Of a DNA stretch of 7,115 nucleotides, positions 1-6,506 are shown piece after piece. The stretch comes from an uncultured Veillonellaceae bacterium. Lineage in GTDB: Bacteria; Bacillota; Negativicutes; Veillonellales; Dialisteraceae. Every line of letters begins with the position of its first letter. Position 1 is the stretch's first letter. Both the position numbers and the translations under genes were made by a program. The notes below the pieces were generated by a model, which saw nothing but the letters and a program-made list of their open reading frames with translations, had not been told where the DNA came from and searched no databases. The DNA is taken from contig CAUBUJ010000088.1 in assembly GCA_958439155.1 (NCBI GenBank), positions 1-7,115 on the forward strand. Direction: 5' to 3'.

Positions 1-1474
1 GCTGGGACTCGCCGCCGGAGAGAGTGGAAGCGCTCCGGGAAAGCGTCAGATACTCAAGACCGACATTTTTCAGGAAAGAGAGACGGCTCATCACTTCCCG
101 GAGAATCTGGTCCGCGATTTTCCGCTCCTTCTCCGAAAGTTCCAGATGGCTTAAAAAATCCATGAGTTTCGTAATGGGCATATCGGAAATTTCCGCGATA
201 TTCTTCCCGCCCACCTTGAAAGCGAGACTCTCCGGACGGAGCCTGGCCCCATGGCAGACTGGGCAGGGCGTCTCCACCAGGTATTCCGCCAGTTCTTCCT
301 TCATTTTATCGGTGAACGCCTCTTCATAGCGGCGCTTCACCATGGGAATGATTCCTTCAAAGACACGGTGATAGGCCTTCACTTCGCCCCGCATATTCTC
401 ATAGGTGAAATCCACCGGATCGCCGCCGCCGTTCTTGAAATAGGTCTGTCCTTCTTTCGGCAGGTCATTGAAACAATTGTCCATGGACAGGCCGTAATGG
501 GCAAGGAATCCGCCTAACTGGCGGTACACCCAGCTGTCCCCATTCACAGGGAAAGGCTGGATCGCGCCCAGACGGAACGGACGGGATGGATCGGGCAGAA
601 CCCGCTTGAAATCCACTTCGAGAGAGGAACCAAGCCCCATACAGGCCGGGCAGGCGCCGAAAGGATTGTTGAAAGAAAAGATACGGGGCTCCGCCTTCGG
701 AAGGGAAATACCGCAGTCCGGACAGGCAAAATGGGTGCTGAAAGGGATGTCCTTCCCATCCACCACGGAAGCGATCATGAGGCCGTCTCCCAGTTTCAGC
801 GCGATTTCTACAGAATCGGTGAGACGCTTCATGATGCCTTCCCGGATAATGAGACGGTCCACCACCACCTCGATGGAATGTTTCTTGTTCTTCTCCAGAT
901 CAATCGTATCGGACAGAGAATAGACCATGCCGTCCACCCGGACCCGTACATAGCCTTGCTTCCGGATCTCCTCGAGAATCTTCTTGTGGGTCCCCTTCTT
1001 GGCGGACACCACCGGCCCCAGGATGAGGAGCTTTGTCCGCTCCGGCAGCTTCAGCAGTTCATCGACGATCTGGTCCACCGACTGGCGCGCCACAGGGCGT
1101 CCGCACTTCGGGCAGAAGGCACGGCTCCCGTGGGCGTAGAGCATGCGGAGATAATCGTGGATTTCCGTCACCGTCCCCACGGTAGACCGCGGGTTGTGAC
1201 TGGTCGACTTCTGGTCAATGGAAATCGCCGGCGACAGCCCTTCGATCTTGTCCACATCAGGCTTGTTCATCTGCCCCAGAAACTGACGGGCATAAGCGGA
1301 GAGGGACTCCACATACTTCCGCTGCCCTTCCGCGTAAATCGTATCAAACGCAAGCGATGACTTCCCGCTGCCGGAAAGCCCGCTGAATACAATCAGTTTA
1401 TTTCTCGGGAGTGTCAGACTGATATTCTTCAGATTATTCTGACGCGCTCCCTGTATGACAATACCCTTTTCCAT
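1..1474 (-). CDS. uvrA: UvrA, excinuclease ABC subunit A (N-terminal part, cut by window edge)
   Basis: UvrA is the ATP-dependent damage sensor of nucleotide excision repair; its dimer loads UvrB onto lesions. The frame is open from the ATG at 1474 to the left edge with no stop, giving 491 codons, about half of the usual ~940. Visible in order: Walker A GLSGSGKSS (residues 32-40); the KSTSHNPRSTVGT Q-loop region (about 80-92); a CPKC pair (121-124); a four-cysteine zinc module C251, C254, C275, C278, spaced as in E. coli UvrA; a CPVC pair (404-407); and the first ABC signature LSGGE (485-489) at the edge. The start is supported by AAAAGGAG five bases upstream. It lies downstream of uvrB and the small four-helix-bundle gene on the same strand. 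I see no clean terminator between them, so read-through from uvrB is plausible. Identification is near certain; only the C-terminal half is unseen. Confidence 0.97.
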   Translation of the reverse strand, partial: MEKGIVIQGARQNNLKNISLTLPRNKLIVFSGLSGSGKSSLAFDTIYAEGQRKYVESLSAYARQFLGQMNKPDVDKIEGLSPAISIDQKSTSHNPRSTVGTVTEIHDYLRMLYAHGSRAFCPKCGRPVARQSVDQIVDELLKLPERTKLLILGPVVSAKKGTHKKILEEIRKQGYVRVRVDGMVYSLSDTIDLEKNKKHSIEVVVDRLIIREGIMKRLTDSVEIALKLGDGLMIASVVDGKDIPFSTHFACPDCGISLPKAEPRIFSFNNPFGACPACMGLGSSLEVDFKRVLPDPSRPFRLGAIQPFPVNGDSWVYRQLGGFLAHYGLSMDNCFNDLPKEGQTYFKNGGGDPVDFTYENMRGEVKAYHRVFEGIIPMVKRRYEEAFTDKMKEELAEYLVETPCPVCHGARLRPESLAFKVGGKNIAEISDMPITKLMDFLSHLELSEKERKIADQILREVMSRLSFLKNVGLEYLTLSRSASTLSGGESQ

Positions 1475-1494
1475 GAATTCTCCTTTTTAAGAAA

Positions 1495-1533
1495 GTTGAG
1501 AGTTCAGAGTTGAGAGTTATGAGGGGTGGATGC
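1495..1533 (+). repeat. Left inverted repeat of the inserted element (heptamer array)
   Basis: Starting at 1495 the heptamers are GTTGAGA, GTTCAGA, GTTGAGA and then the diverged GTTATGA, followed by GGGGTGG and ATGC. The reverse complement of 2128-2166 has the same length and layout, including TGAGGGG followed by two variable bases and GATGC at the inner end. It sits 21 bp upstream of the uvrA start codon, just outside its ribosome binding site. Confidence 0.75.
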
Positions 1534-1554
1534 CGCCATAACAAGGGGCGGCAT
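1530..1554. other. Stem-loop between the S23-family gene and uvrA
   Basis: A perfect 8-bp inverted repeat (ATGCCGCC at 1530-1537, GGCGGCAT at 1547-1554) encloses a 9-base loop. It begins inside the inner end of the left terminal repeat. In RNA it would be stable in either direction, but no U-tract follows on the minus strand, so it does not look like a terminator for the uvrB-side transcript. It could be an mRNA processing or stability element or part of the element's end structure. Its role is unknown. Confidence 0.5.
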
Positions 1555-1640
1555 GACTTCTTATTTTCCCGCTCATTCTCTTTTTATCTGTTTCTCTTAT
1601 CCTTCCCGATTGTTACGTACCAATATATTTTACAGCAATG

Positions 1641-2009
1641 CTATGACAGGGTGTCTATTTTTTCTAATTTGATGATCATTGCGCCAAGCATGCGCTTGAT
1701 CTCGTCATATTGATTCTGCAAATGCTTCGCCTGCTCCAAGTCAAAAAAGGATAACCGGGCAGACAGCAAAAGCTGGGTCTGAATCTCCGCAGCAGAACCT
1801 CTTGCGACGCGAAGAAAATAGACAAATTCCTTTTTATTCCCGCGTCCATGGCCTTCCGCGATATTAGAAGGAATGGATACAGCAGCCCGGCGCATCTGAC
1901 TTATAAGACCAAATTGTTCCTCTTTAGGGAAATGCGCTGTAATTTCATAGATGCTCTCTGCCAGCAACATCCCCCGCTGCCAGACAATCAAATCGGTATA
2001 ATCTGTCAT
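1641..2009 (-). CDS. Four-helix-bundle protein, S23 / 23S rRNA intervening-sequence family
   Basis: This 122-residue protein matches the family (TIGR02436 type) often annotated 'four helix bundle protein' and first known from ORFs inside 23S rRNA intervening sequences; the DGR accessory protein Avd has a related fold. Hallmarks: DLIVWQRGM near the N-terminus (6-14), FPKEEQFGL (27-35), MRRAAVSIPSNIAEG (39-53), GRGNKKEF (55-62) and the FLR-VARGSAAEIQTQL helix (65-80). The sequence reads as four amphipathic helices at about 5-25, 30-52, 57-86 and 90-119, with no membrane segment or signal peptide. The frame continues upstream to a TTG at 2105, but the ATG at 2009 is chosen because GGGAGG lies six bases before it and family similarity begins there. 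Biochemical function of the family is not established; nucleic-acid binding is only suspected. It lies between uvrB and uvrA inside inverted repeats and may be co-transcribed with them. Family assignment is confident, role is not. Confidence 0.93.
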   Translation of the reverse strand: MTDYTDLIVWQRGMLLAESIYEITAHFPKEEQFGLISQMRRAAVSIPSNIAEGHGRGNKKEFVYFLRVARGSAAEIQTQLLLSARLSFFDLEQAKHLQNQYDEIKRMLGAMIIKLEKIDTLS

Positions 2010-2127
2010 CTGCCGCCTCCCAGTACCAGTACTACCGCATTCTTCTTCAACCGCTCTCACGTAATACCTGGCGTTCCAGACAGTCCGGCGCCTGAGGACA
2101 ATCAAAGAGAGCCCATGCGGCGTCTGA
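2010..2127 (-). other. Leader region of the S23-family gene inside the element
   Basis: These 118 bases lie between the right terminal repeat and the start codon. I see no convincing sigma-A promoter. Two short inverted repeats are visible: CTGG/CCAG around a 4-base loop (2068-2079), and AGTAC/GTACT around two bases (2022-2033), the latter just upstream of the GGGAGG ribosome binding site. The small gene may rely on transcription from the uvrB promoter. Confidence 0.35.
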
Positions 2128-2166
2128 GCATCTTCCCCTCAAAGCTTGAAACTCTCAACTCTAAAC
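2128..2166 (-). repeat. Right inverted repeat of the inserted element, overlapping the end of uvrB
   Basis: Read on the minus strand from 2166 the units are GTTTAGA, GTTGAGA, GTTTCAA and GCTTTGA, then GGGGAAG and ATGC. It matches the left repeat at 30 of 39 positions without gaps; the outer 17 bases differ at only two positions. The first unit contains the last uvrB valine codon (GTT) and its TAG stop, so the repeat and the coding sequence overlap by six bases. Confidence 0.75.
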
Positions 2167-4269
2167 TTTTTTCTTCCCAGGGCGGGTGACGCGTTTTTTC
2201 GCGCTGGCCTGGCGCTTCATGGCTGCTTTGGCCTGGCTGCCGTAGCGATTGCTCCATTCCTGGCGGAGTTTTCCCAGCTGGTCCCGCCACATGGCGGCTT
2301 CTTCGAATTCGAGGGCTTTTGCGGCGCGGCGCATGTCTTTTTCCGTATCCACCATCTGCTGGTACAGTTCCTCATCGGAGAGGGCGGAAAGACCGCTCCC
2401 CTTCTTGCCGTAGGATTTTGGTTTTTCCTCAATCTTTGTGAGATCGATCAGATCTTTTACTTTTTTCCGGATCGTATGAGGCACGATGCCGTGTTCTTTA
2501 TTATACGCTTCCTGGATCGCTCGGCGCCGTTCTGTCTCATCGATGGCGCGTTTCATCGAATCAGTCACACGATCAGCGTACATGATCACATGGCCGTGCT
2601 CATTCCGGGCTGCCCGGCCGATGACCTGGATCATAGACGTTTCCGACCGGAGGAACCCTTCCTTATCTGCGTCAAGGATCGCCACGAGAGACACTTCCGG
2701 CATGTCGAGCCCTTCCCGGAGCAGGTTGATCCCGACGAGCACGTCGAAAACGCCGGCCCGGAGGTCCCGGATGATTTCCGCCCGCTCGATGGTGGCCACA
2801 TCAGAGTGGAGGTACCGCACCTTCACGCCCACTTCTTTCAGGAAATCTGTCAGATCTTCTGCCATTTTCTTCGTCAGCGTCGTCACGAGCACCCGTTCAT
2901 GGGCATCGACGCGCTTGTGGATTTCTCCCAGAAGGTCATCCATCTGCCCTTTGATGGGACGCACTTCCACGCTCGGATCGAGCAGTCCCGTGGGCCGGAT
3001 GATCTGCTCTGCCAGATTCGTCTGGGCCCCCATTTCGTAGGGACCAGGTGTGGCAGACACGTAGATGATCTGATTGATCCGCTCCGTGAATTCATCAAAA
3101 GTAAGGGGACGATTGTCGAGAGCGCTGGGCAGGCGGAAACCGTAATCCACGAGGGTCTGTTTCCGGGAGCGGTCCCCATTGTACATCGCCCGGATCTGGG
3201 GCACTGTTACATGAGATTCATCGATCATGATGAGGTAATCCTCCGGGAAATAATCGAGCAGGGAAAAAGGCGGCTCCCCGGGCTTTCTGCCGGAGAGATG
3301 GCGGGAATAATTTTCAATGCCTGAGCAGTAGCCCACTTCCTGCATCATTTCCAGGTCATAATGGGTTCGCTGGAGCAGGCGCTGCGCCTCGAGAAGCCTG
3401 TCTTTGTCACGAAGTTCCTTCACCCGCTCGTTGAGCTCCTCCTCAATGGTCTGTTCCGCCCGGCGAAGCTTTGCCGACGTAGTCACATAATGGGACGCAG
3501 GGAAAATGGCGATATGGTTCCGTTCCGCCAGGGTCTCCCCGGTGAGCACGTCAAATTCAGAGAGGCGGTCGATTTCATCGCCGAACATTTCGATCCGCAC
3601 CGCTGAATTGTTGGACGCCGCTGGAAACACGTCAATCGTATCGCCTCTCACACGAAAGGTGTCGCGGGTGAAATTCATATCATTCCGGAGGTACTGCATG
3701 GCGACGAGCTTTTCCAGAATGGCGTCCCGCGTGATTTCCTCGCCCGGCCGCAGGGAAAGCCCCATGGTGCTGTAGTCTTCCGGATCGCCCAAGCCGTAAA
3801 TGCAGGAGACCGATGCCACGATAATCACGTCCCGCCGCTCGAAAAGAGCCATCGTCGCGGAATGACGGAGCCGGTCGATTTCTTCATTCATGGAAGAATC
3901 TTTCTCAATATACGTATCGGTGGTGGGAATATAGGACTCCGGCTGGTAATAATCGTAGTAACTGACGAAGTAATACACCGCGTTGTCCGGGAAAAAATCT
4001 TTGAACTCACTCGCCGTCTGGGCGGCCAGCGTCTTGTTCGGGGAAATAATAAGAGTCGGCCGCTGGGTCTCTTCAATGACCTTGGCCATGGTGAAAGTTT
4101 TCCCCGTGCCTGTCGCGCCGAGAAGCACCTGCGCCCACTGCCCTTCATTGAGGCCATTCACAAGAGAATGGATCGCCTTCGGCTGGTCCCCCATGGGCTG
4201 GAAAGGCGCCTTCAATACGAAAGGTGTCATATGTTCCGGATACTGCCGGTGGATTCTGGAATTTACCAT
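2161..4269 (-). CDS. uvrB: UvrB, excinuclease ABC subunit B
   Basis: UvrB receives damaged DNA from UvrA, opens the helix with its beta-hairpin, verifies the lesion and recruits UvrC for incision. The 702-residue protein shows Walker A GATGTGKT (51-58), the beta-hairpin region YYDYYQPESYIP (104-115), Walker B DESH (350-353), motif III SAT (405-407), TTLTKKMAEDL (463-473), helicase motif VI QVIGRAAR (548-555) and a C-terminal UVR domain (about 631-667) that contacts UvrA/UvrC. It is longer than the common ~660-675 residues owing to a 13-residue N-terminal extension before MTPFVLKAPF and a basic tail after the UVR domain ending in KKKV. The ATG at 4269 is preferred over that internal Met because GAGG lies five bases upstream. 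It has its own promoter and follows the trpEG terminator. Its TAG stop lies inside the right terminal repeat of the inserted element. Confidence 0.98.
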   Translation of the reverse strand: MVNSRIHRQYPEHMTPFVLKAPFQPMGDQPKAIHSLVNGLNEGQWAQVLLGATGTGKTFTMAKVIEETQRPTLIISPNKTLAAQTASEFKDFFPDNAVYYFVSYYDYYQPESYIPTTDTYIEKDSSMNEEIDRLRHSATMALFERRDVIIVASVSCIYGLGDPEDYSTMGLSLRPGEEITRDAILEKLVAMQYLRNDMNFTRDTFRVRGDTIDVFPAASNNSAVRIEMFGDEIDRLSEFDVLTGETLAERNHIAIFPASHYVTTSAKLRRAEQTIEEELNERVKELRDKDRLLEAQRLLQRTHYDLEMMQEVGYCSGIENYSRHLSGRKPGEPPFSLLDYFPEDYLIMIDESHVTVPQIRAMYNGDRSRKQTLVDYGFRLPSALDNRPLTFDEFTERINQIIYVSATPGPYEMGAQTNLAEQIIRPTGLLDPSVEVRPIKGQMDDLLGEIHKRVDAHERVLVTTLTKKMAEDLTDFLKEVGVKVRYLHSDVATIERAEIIRDLRAGVFDVLVGINLLREGLDMPEVSLVAILDADKEGFLRSETSMIQVIGRAARNEHGHVIMYADRVTDSMKRAIDETERRRAIQEAYNKEHGIVPHTIRKKVKDLIDLTKIEEKPKSYGKKGSGLSALSDEELYQQMVDTEKDMRRAAKALEFEEAAMWRDQLGKLRQEWSNRYGSQAKAAMKRQASAKKRVTRPGKKKV

Positions 4270-4291
4270 AAAAGCCTCACAAATAGAAAAT

Positions 4292-4305
4292 GGGAGCGCG
4301 CTCCC
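4292..4305. promoter_or_regulatory. 14-bp perfect palindrome in the uvrB 5' leader
   Basis: GGGAGCGCGCTCCC lies between the predicted transcription start (about 4327) and the uvrB ribosome binding site. It is a perfect dyad, so it may be a protein operator, or an RNA hairpin with a 5-bp stem and CGCG loop. On the minus strand ATTTTCTATTT follows, too interrupted for a confident terminator. It does not match the Gram-positive LexA consensus. Confidence 0.45.
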
Positions 4306-4333
4306 GCTTGTACTTTGAAATTTATCTATATGA

Positions 4334-4342
4334 ATTATAACA
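4334..4342 (-). promoter_or_regulatory. Extended -10 promoter for uvrB
   Basis: On the minus strand TGTTATAAT gives a consensus TATAAT (4339-4334) with the TGn extension (4342-4340). The -35 region is weak; the best alignment, with a 17-bp spacer, is GGTACA. A short inverted repeat CGGT/ACCG with an 8-base gap overlaps the -35 region. Transcription should begin near 4327, about 58 bases before the uvrB start codon. Confidence 0.65.
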
Positions 4343-4380
4343 TACGCCGGTCCCGTTGTACCGAATACAGGGCAGGAAGA

Positions 4381-4410
4381 ATAAAAAAAGTACCGCCTCT
4401 CAGCAGTACT
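4381..4410 (-). terminator. Intrinsic terminator of the trpEG unit
   Basis: On the minus strand AGTACTGC (4410-4403) pairs with GCGGTACT (4396-4389) to make an 8-bp stem with one G-U pair around a 6-base loop. A run of T residues follows immediately (4389-4383), then ATT. It lies 20 bases past the trpG stop and upstream of the uvrB promoter, so it separates the two transcription units. Confidence 0.88.
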
Positions 4411-4430
4411 CTATGACCTGTCTCTGTTTC

Positions 4431-5000
4431 TCACAAACTGGCAAAGAAATTTTTCAAAATGGTCCCGCCTTCCGGCGTCATGATCGATTCTGGATGGAAC
4501 TGGACGCCATAAATGGGATATTCCCTGTGCTGGACTGCCATGATTTCCCCGTCTTCCGTGCGGGCCGTCACCATAAGGCACGGCGGCAGACTCTGTTCTT
4601 CCGCCGCCAGAGAATGGTAGCGGGCGGCTTTGATTTTTTCCGGCATTCCCCGGAAAAGGACGCTCTGATTGTCTACGTCGATGGTATAGGCTTTGCCGTG
4701 GACCAGTTCCTTCGCGTAGGTCACCACGCCTCCGAAGGCTTCGCAGATCGCCTGGTGGCCGAGGCACACACCGAAAATGGGATACTTCTGCCCGAGCCGG
4801 CGGATTACGTCGATGCACACCCCTGCGTCTTCCGGACGGCCCGGTCCTGGGGAAATGATGACGGCCTCCGGATGAAGCTGGTCGATGTCCCCCACTGTGA
4901 GAGCGTCATTGCGGATGACCTTCGTATCCGGCCGGAAACTCCCGGCCAGCTGGTACAGATTGTAAGAAAAGCTGTCATAATTATCAATGAGAAGTATCAT
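4431..5000 (-). CDS. trpG: Anthranilate synthase component II (glutamine amidotransferase), TrpG
   Basis: This class I glutamine amidotransferase of 189 residues, the usual length, releases ammonia from glutamine for TrpE. It shows DNYDSFSYNL (6-15), the PGPG turn (51-54), the nucleophile elbow GVCLGHQ with catalytic Cys79 (77-83), and the YGVQFHPES block holding the His169/Glu171 part of the triad. The ATG at 5000 overlaps the trpE TGA as ATGA, which suggests translational coupling and equal synthesis of the two subunits; a G-rich ribosome binding site lies within the end of trpE. It is the last gene before a strong terminator, and no trpD is fused or follows. In many bacteria the same subunit also serves PabB in folate synthesis (PabA role). 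I see no pabB in this window, but shared use cannot be excluded. Confidence 0.96.
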   Translation of the reverse strand: MILLIDNYDSFSYNLYQLAGSFRPDTKVIRNDALTVGDIDQLHPEAVIISPGPGRPEDAGVCIDVIRRLGQKYPIFGVCLGHQAICEAFGGVVTYAKELVHGKAYTIDVDNQSVLFRGMPEKIKAARYHSLAAEEQSLPPCLMVTARTEDGEIMAVQHREYPIYGVQFHPESIMTPEGGTILKNFFASL

Positions 5001-6484
5001 TCCAGTCCCCCCTCTGCTTCTTTCACAGCCGCCGCTACGGCGCGCGCTTTATTGAGACATTCTCTGTACTCATTGGCAGGCACAGAGTCTGCCACAATCC
5101 CTGCGCCGGACTGGATGCAGAGCACGCCTTTTTTCTTGTACGCCAGACGGATGCCGATGCATGTATCCATATTGCCGGAGAAATCCAGGTACCCGATGGC
5201 GCCGCCGTAAATCCCGCGTTTCCTCTTTTCCGCTGCCTCAATGATCTCGCACGCCCGGAGCTTCGGCGCCCCGGAGAGCGTCCCCGCAGGCAGCACCGAA
5301 TCGATCACGTCGATGGCGTCCTTGTCATCCCGGATCGTCCCCTCCACGGTAGAGCCGATATGCATCACATGGGAATAGCGGAGAATTTCATGGTACGACG
5401 TGACTTTCACCGTGCCCAGGCGGCTCACCCGGCCCAGGTCGTTCCGCCCAAGATCGACCAGCATATTGTGCTCAGCCAGCTCTTTCTCATCCGATTTCAG
5501 TTCTGCCTCCAGCGCCTGGTCTTCTTCCTCCGTTTTCCCTCTCGGCCTCGTACCTGCCAGTGGGAAGGTATACACTTTTCCGTCCTGGAGCTTGGCCAGT
5601 GTTTCCGGAGAAGCGCCGGCGATTTCCACATCATTGCTGGTGAAATAAAACATGTACGGCGACGGGTTGGTCACCCGGAGGAGACGGTATACGTCAAAAA
5701 TACTGCCGGAGGCTTTCGCCGTGAGCGGATTGGACAAGACCACCTGGAAAATATCCCCTTCGTGAATATGATGCTTCGCCTTTTCCACCATCGCTTCATA
5801 TTCTTCCTCCGTGCATGCCGGGGTAAGTTCTGTTTTCAGATGGAGCGGCTTGAAATCCGCTTCCACGGTGCTCTTCAGAAGATCCGCCATGGCGGCGATT
5901 TCCTTTTCCGCCGCCTCGTAAGAATGTTCCAGATCGTCAGCGCGCACCCCTGCGATGAGGAGAACTTTCTGCCGGTAATGATCAAAAACGATCATCTTGT
6001 CGAAAAGCATCAGGTCCAGATCCTGGAAATCATCATTTTCTTCCGGCGTGAGCCGCAGGGTAGGCTCGGCGTACTTGATATAATCGTAGGAGAAATACCC
6101 CACCAGCCCTCCTGTGAAAGGTGGGAAATTTTTCATCACCGGCGACCGGTATTCCCGGAGGATCCCCCGGAGCACATCCCCGGGATGAGCCGCTTCCATG
6201 GTTTCTTCACTGTCCCACTCTTCCTCATGGCCCTTCCGGATGCGGATGATTCCATTCCGGCACTGGATCTCCATGGTCGGTTCATAACCGAGGAAAGAAT
6301 AGCGGCCCCAGGATTTGTCCCGCTCCGCGCTTTCCAGGAGAAAACAATGAGAACTGGCCGCCCGGAGCTTCCGCATCACTTCGATCGTGGTGTAGCGGTC
6401 TTCCAGAAGCTCTTCCATGACGGGAATCCGCTTATACTTCCCGGACCCGGCGATGCGGGCGACTTCTTTCAGTGTTGGGTACAT
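4997..6484 (-). CDS. trpE: Anthranilate synthase component I, TrpE
   Basis: TrpE converts chorismate to anthranilate using ammonia from TrpG, the first committed step to tryptophan. The 495-residue protein has the N-terminal feedback-site motif LLES (49-52) and NPSPYMFY (273-280), both associated with tryptophan binding. The chorismate-binding domain includes FPLAGTRPRG (307-316), LVDLGRNDLGRV (342-353), HVMHIGSTVEG (372-382), LPAGTLSGAPK (398-408) and GIYGGAIGY (424-432). The PLAGT form lacks the lysine typical of PabB (PIKGT), which supports anthranilate rather than aminodeoxychorismate synthase. The frame runs upstream to 6559, but that would translate the attenuator; the ATG at 6484 has AAGGAGG four bases upstream and is chosen. 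The gene is preceded by a Trp T-box, so it is expected to be induced by uncharged tRNA-Trp as well as feedback-inhibited by tryptophan. Confidence 0.97.
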   Translation of the reverse strand: MYPTLKEVARIAGSGKYKRIPVMEELLEDRYTTIEVMRKLRAASSHCFLLESAERDKSWGRYSFLGYEPTMEIQCRNGIIRIRKGHEEEWDSEETMEAAHPGDVLRGILREYRSPVMKNFPPFTGGLVGYFSYDYIKYAEPTLRLTPEENDDFQDLDLMLFDKMIVFDHYRQKVLLIAGVRADDLEHSYEAAEKEIAAMADLLKSTVEADFKPLHLKTELTPACTEEEYEAMVEKAKHHIHEGDIFQVVLSNPLTAKASGSIFDVYRLLRVTNPSPYMFYFTSNDVEIAGASPETLAKLQDGKVYTFPLAGTRPRGKTEEEDQALEAELKSDEKELAEHNMLVDLGRNDLGRVSRLGTVKVTSYHEILRYSHVMHIGSTVEGTIRDDKDAIDVIDSVLPAGTLSGAPKLRACEIIEAAEKRKRGIYGGAIGYLDFSGNMDTCIGIRLAYKKKGVLCIQSGAGIVADSVPANEYRECLNKARAVAAAVKEAEGGLE

Positions 6485-6506
6485 AATGCCTCCTTCCGGG
6501 GCGGGC

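Larger units (their letters stand above)
1495..2166. mobile_element. Candidate insertion element carrying an S23-family gene
   Basis: This 672-bp stretch lies between uvrB and uvrA and is bounded by imperfect inverted repeats of 39 bp (1495-1533 and 2128-2166), which match at 30 of 39 positions when one is reverse-complemented. It holds one gene, for a four-helix-bundle protein, and a pyrimidine-rich (minus strand: purine-rich), AT-richer stretch at about 1556-1640 that contrasts with the GC-richer uvr genes. There is no transposase and no convincing target-site duplication: both outer flanks are A/T homopolymer-like, so a duplication would be hard to see. Calling it mobile is inference, based on the repeat-gene-repeat design and on its interrupting a gene pair that is often contiguous. 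It could instead be an old, immobile repeat-associated gene, or two independent copies of a dispersed repeat flanking a gene. Confidence 0.5.

Noticed and set aside
1517..1576. 19-codon minus-strand ORF across the hairpin upstream of uvrA
   Set aside because: It has no good ribosome binding site and its bases are better explained by the stem-loop and terminal repeat.
1641..2009. Diversity-generating retroelement, because the four-helix-bundle fold also occurs in the accessory protein Avd
   Set aside because: No reverse transcriptase, template repeat or variable repeat is present, and the sequence motifs fit the S23 intervening-sequence family better.
2010..2105. N-terminal extension of the S23-family protein to a TTG at 2105
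   Set aside because: The extra 32 residues have no family similarity, and the ATG at 2009 has an excellent GGGAGG site six bases upstream.
1495..2166. Intervening sequence within a 23S rRNA gene
   Set aside because: The flanks are uvrB and uvrA coding sequence; no rRNA sequence is present in the window.
1483..2171. Target-site duplication CTTTTT on both sides of the candidate element
   Set aside because: It is a low-complexity homopolymer match that would arise by chance in these A/T-run flanks.
2146..3324. Long plus-strand open frames opposite uvrB (also 5360-6643 opposite trpE and 731-1360 opposite uvrA)
   Set aside because: They are antisense shadows of well-supported genes, rich in His/Phe/Arg from reverse reading, without ribosome binding sites or domains.
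4219..4238. LexA-box-like sequence at the start of uvrB (GAACATATG on the minus strand)
   Set aside because: Only one half matches the GAAC-N4-GTTC consensus; the other half reads GACA, and it lies in codons 10-14 of the gene, where the bases are explained by coding.
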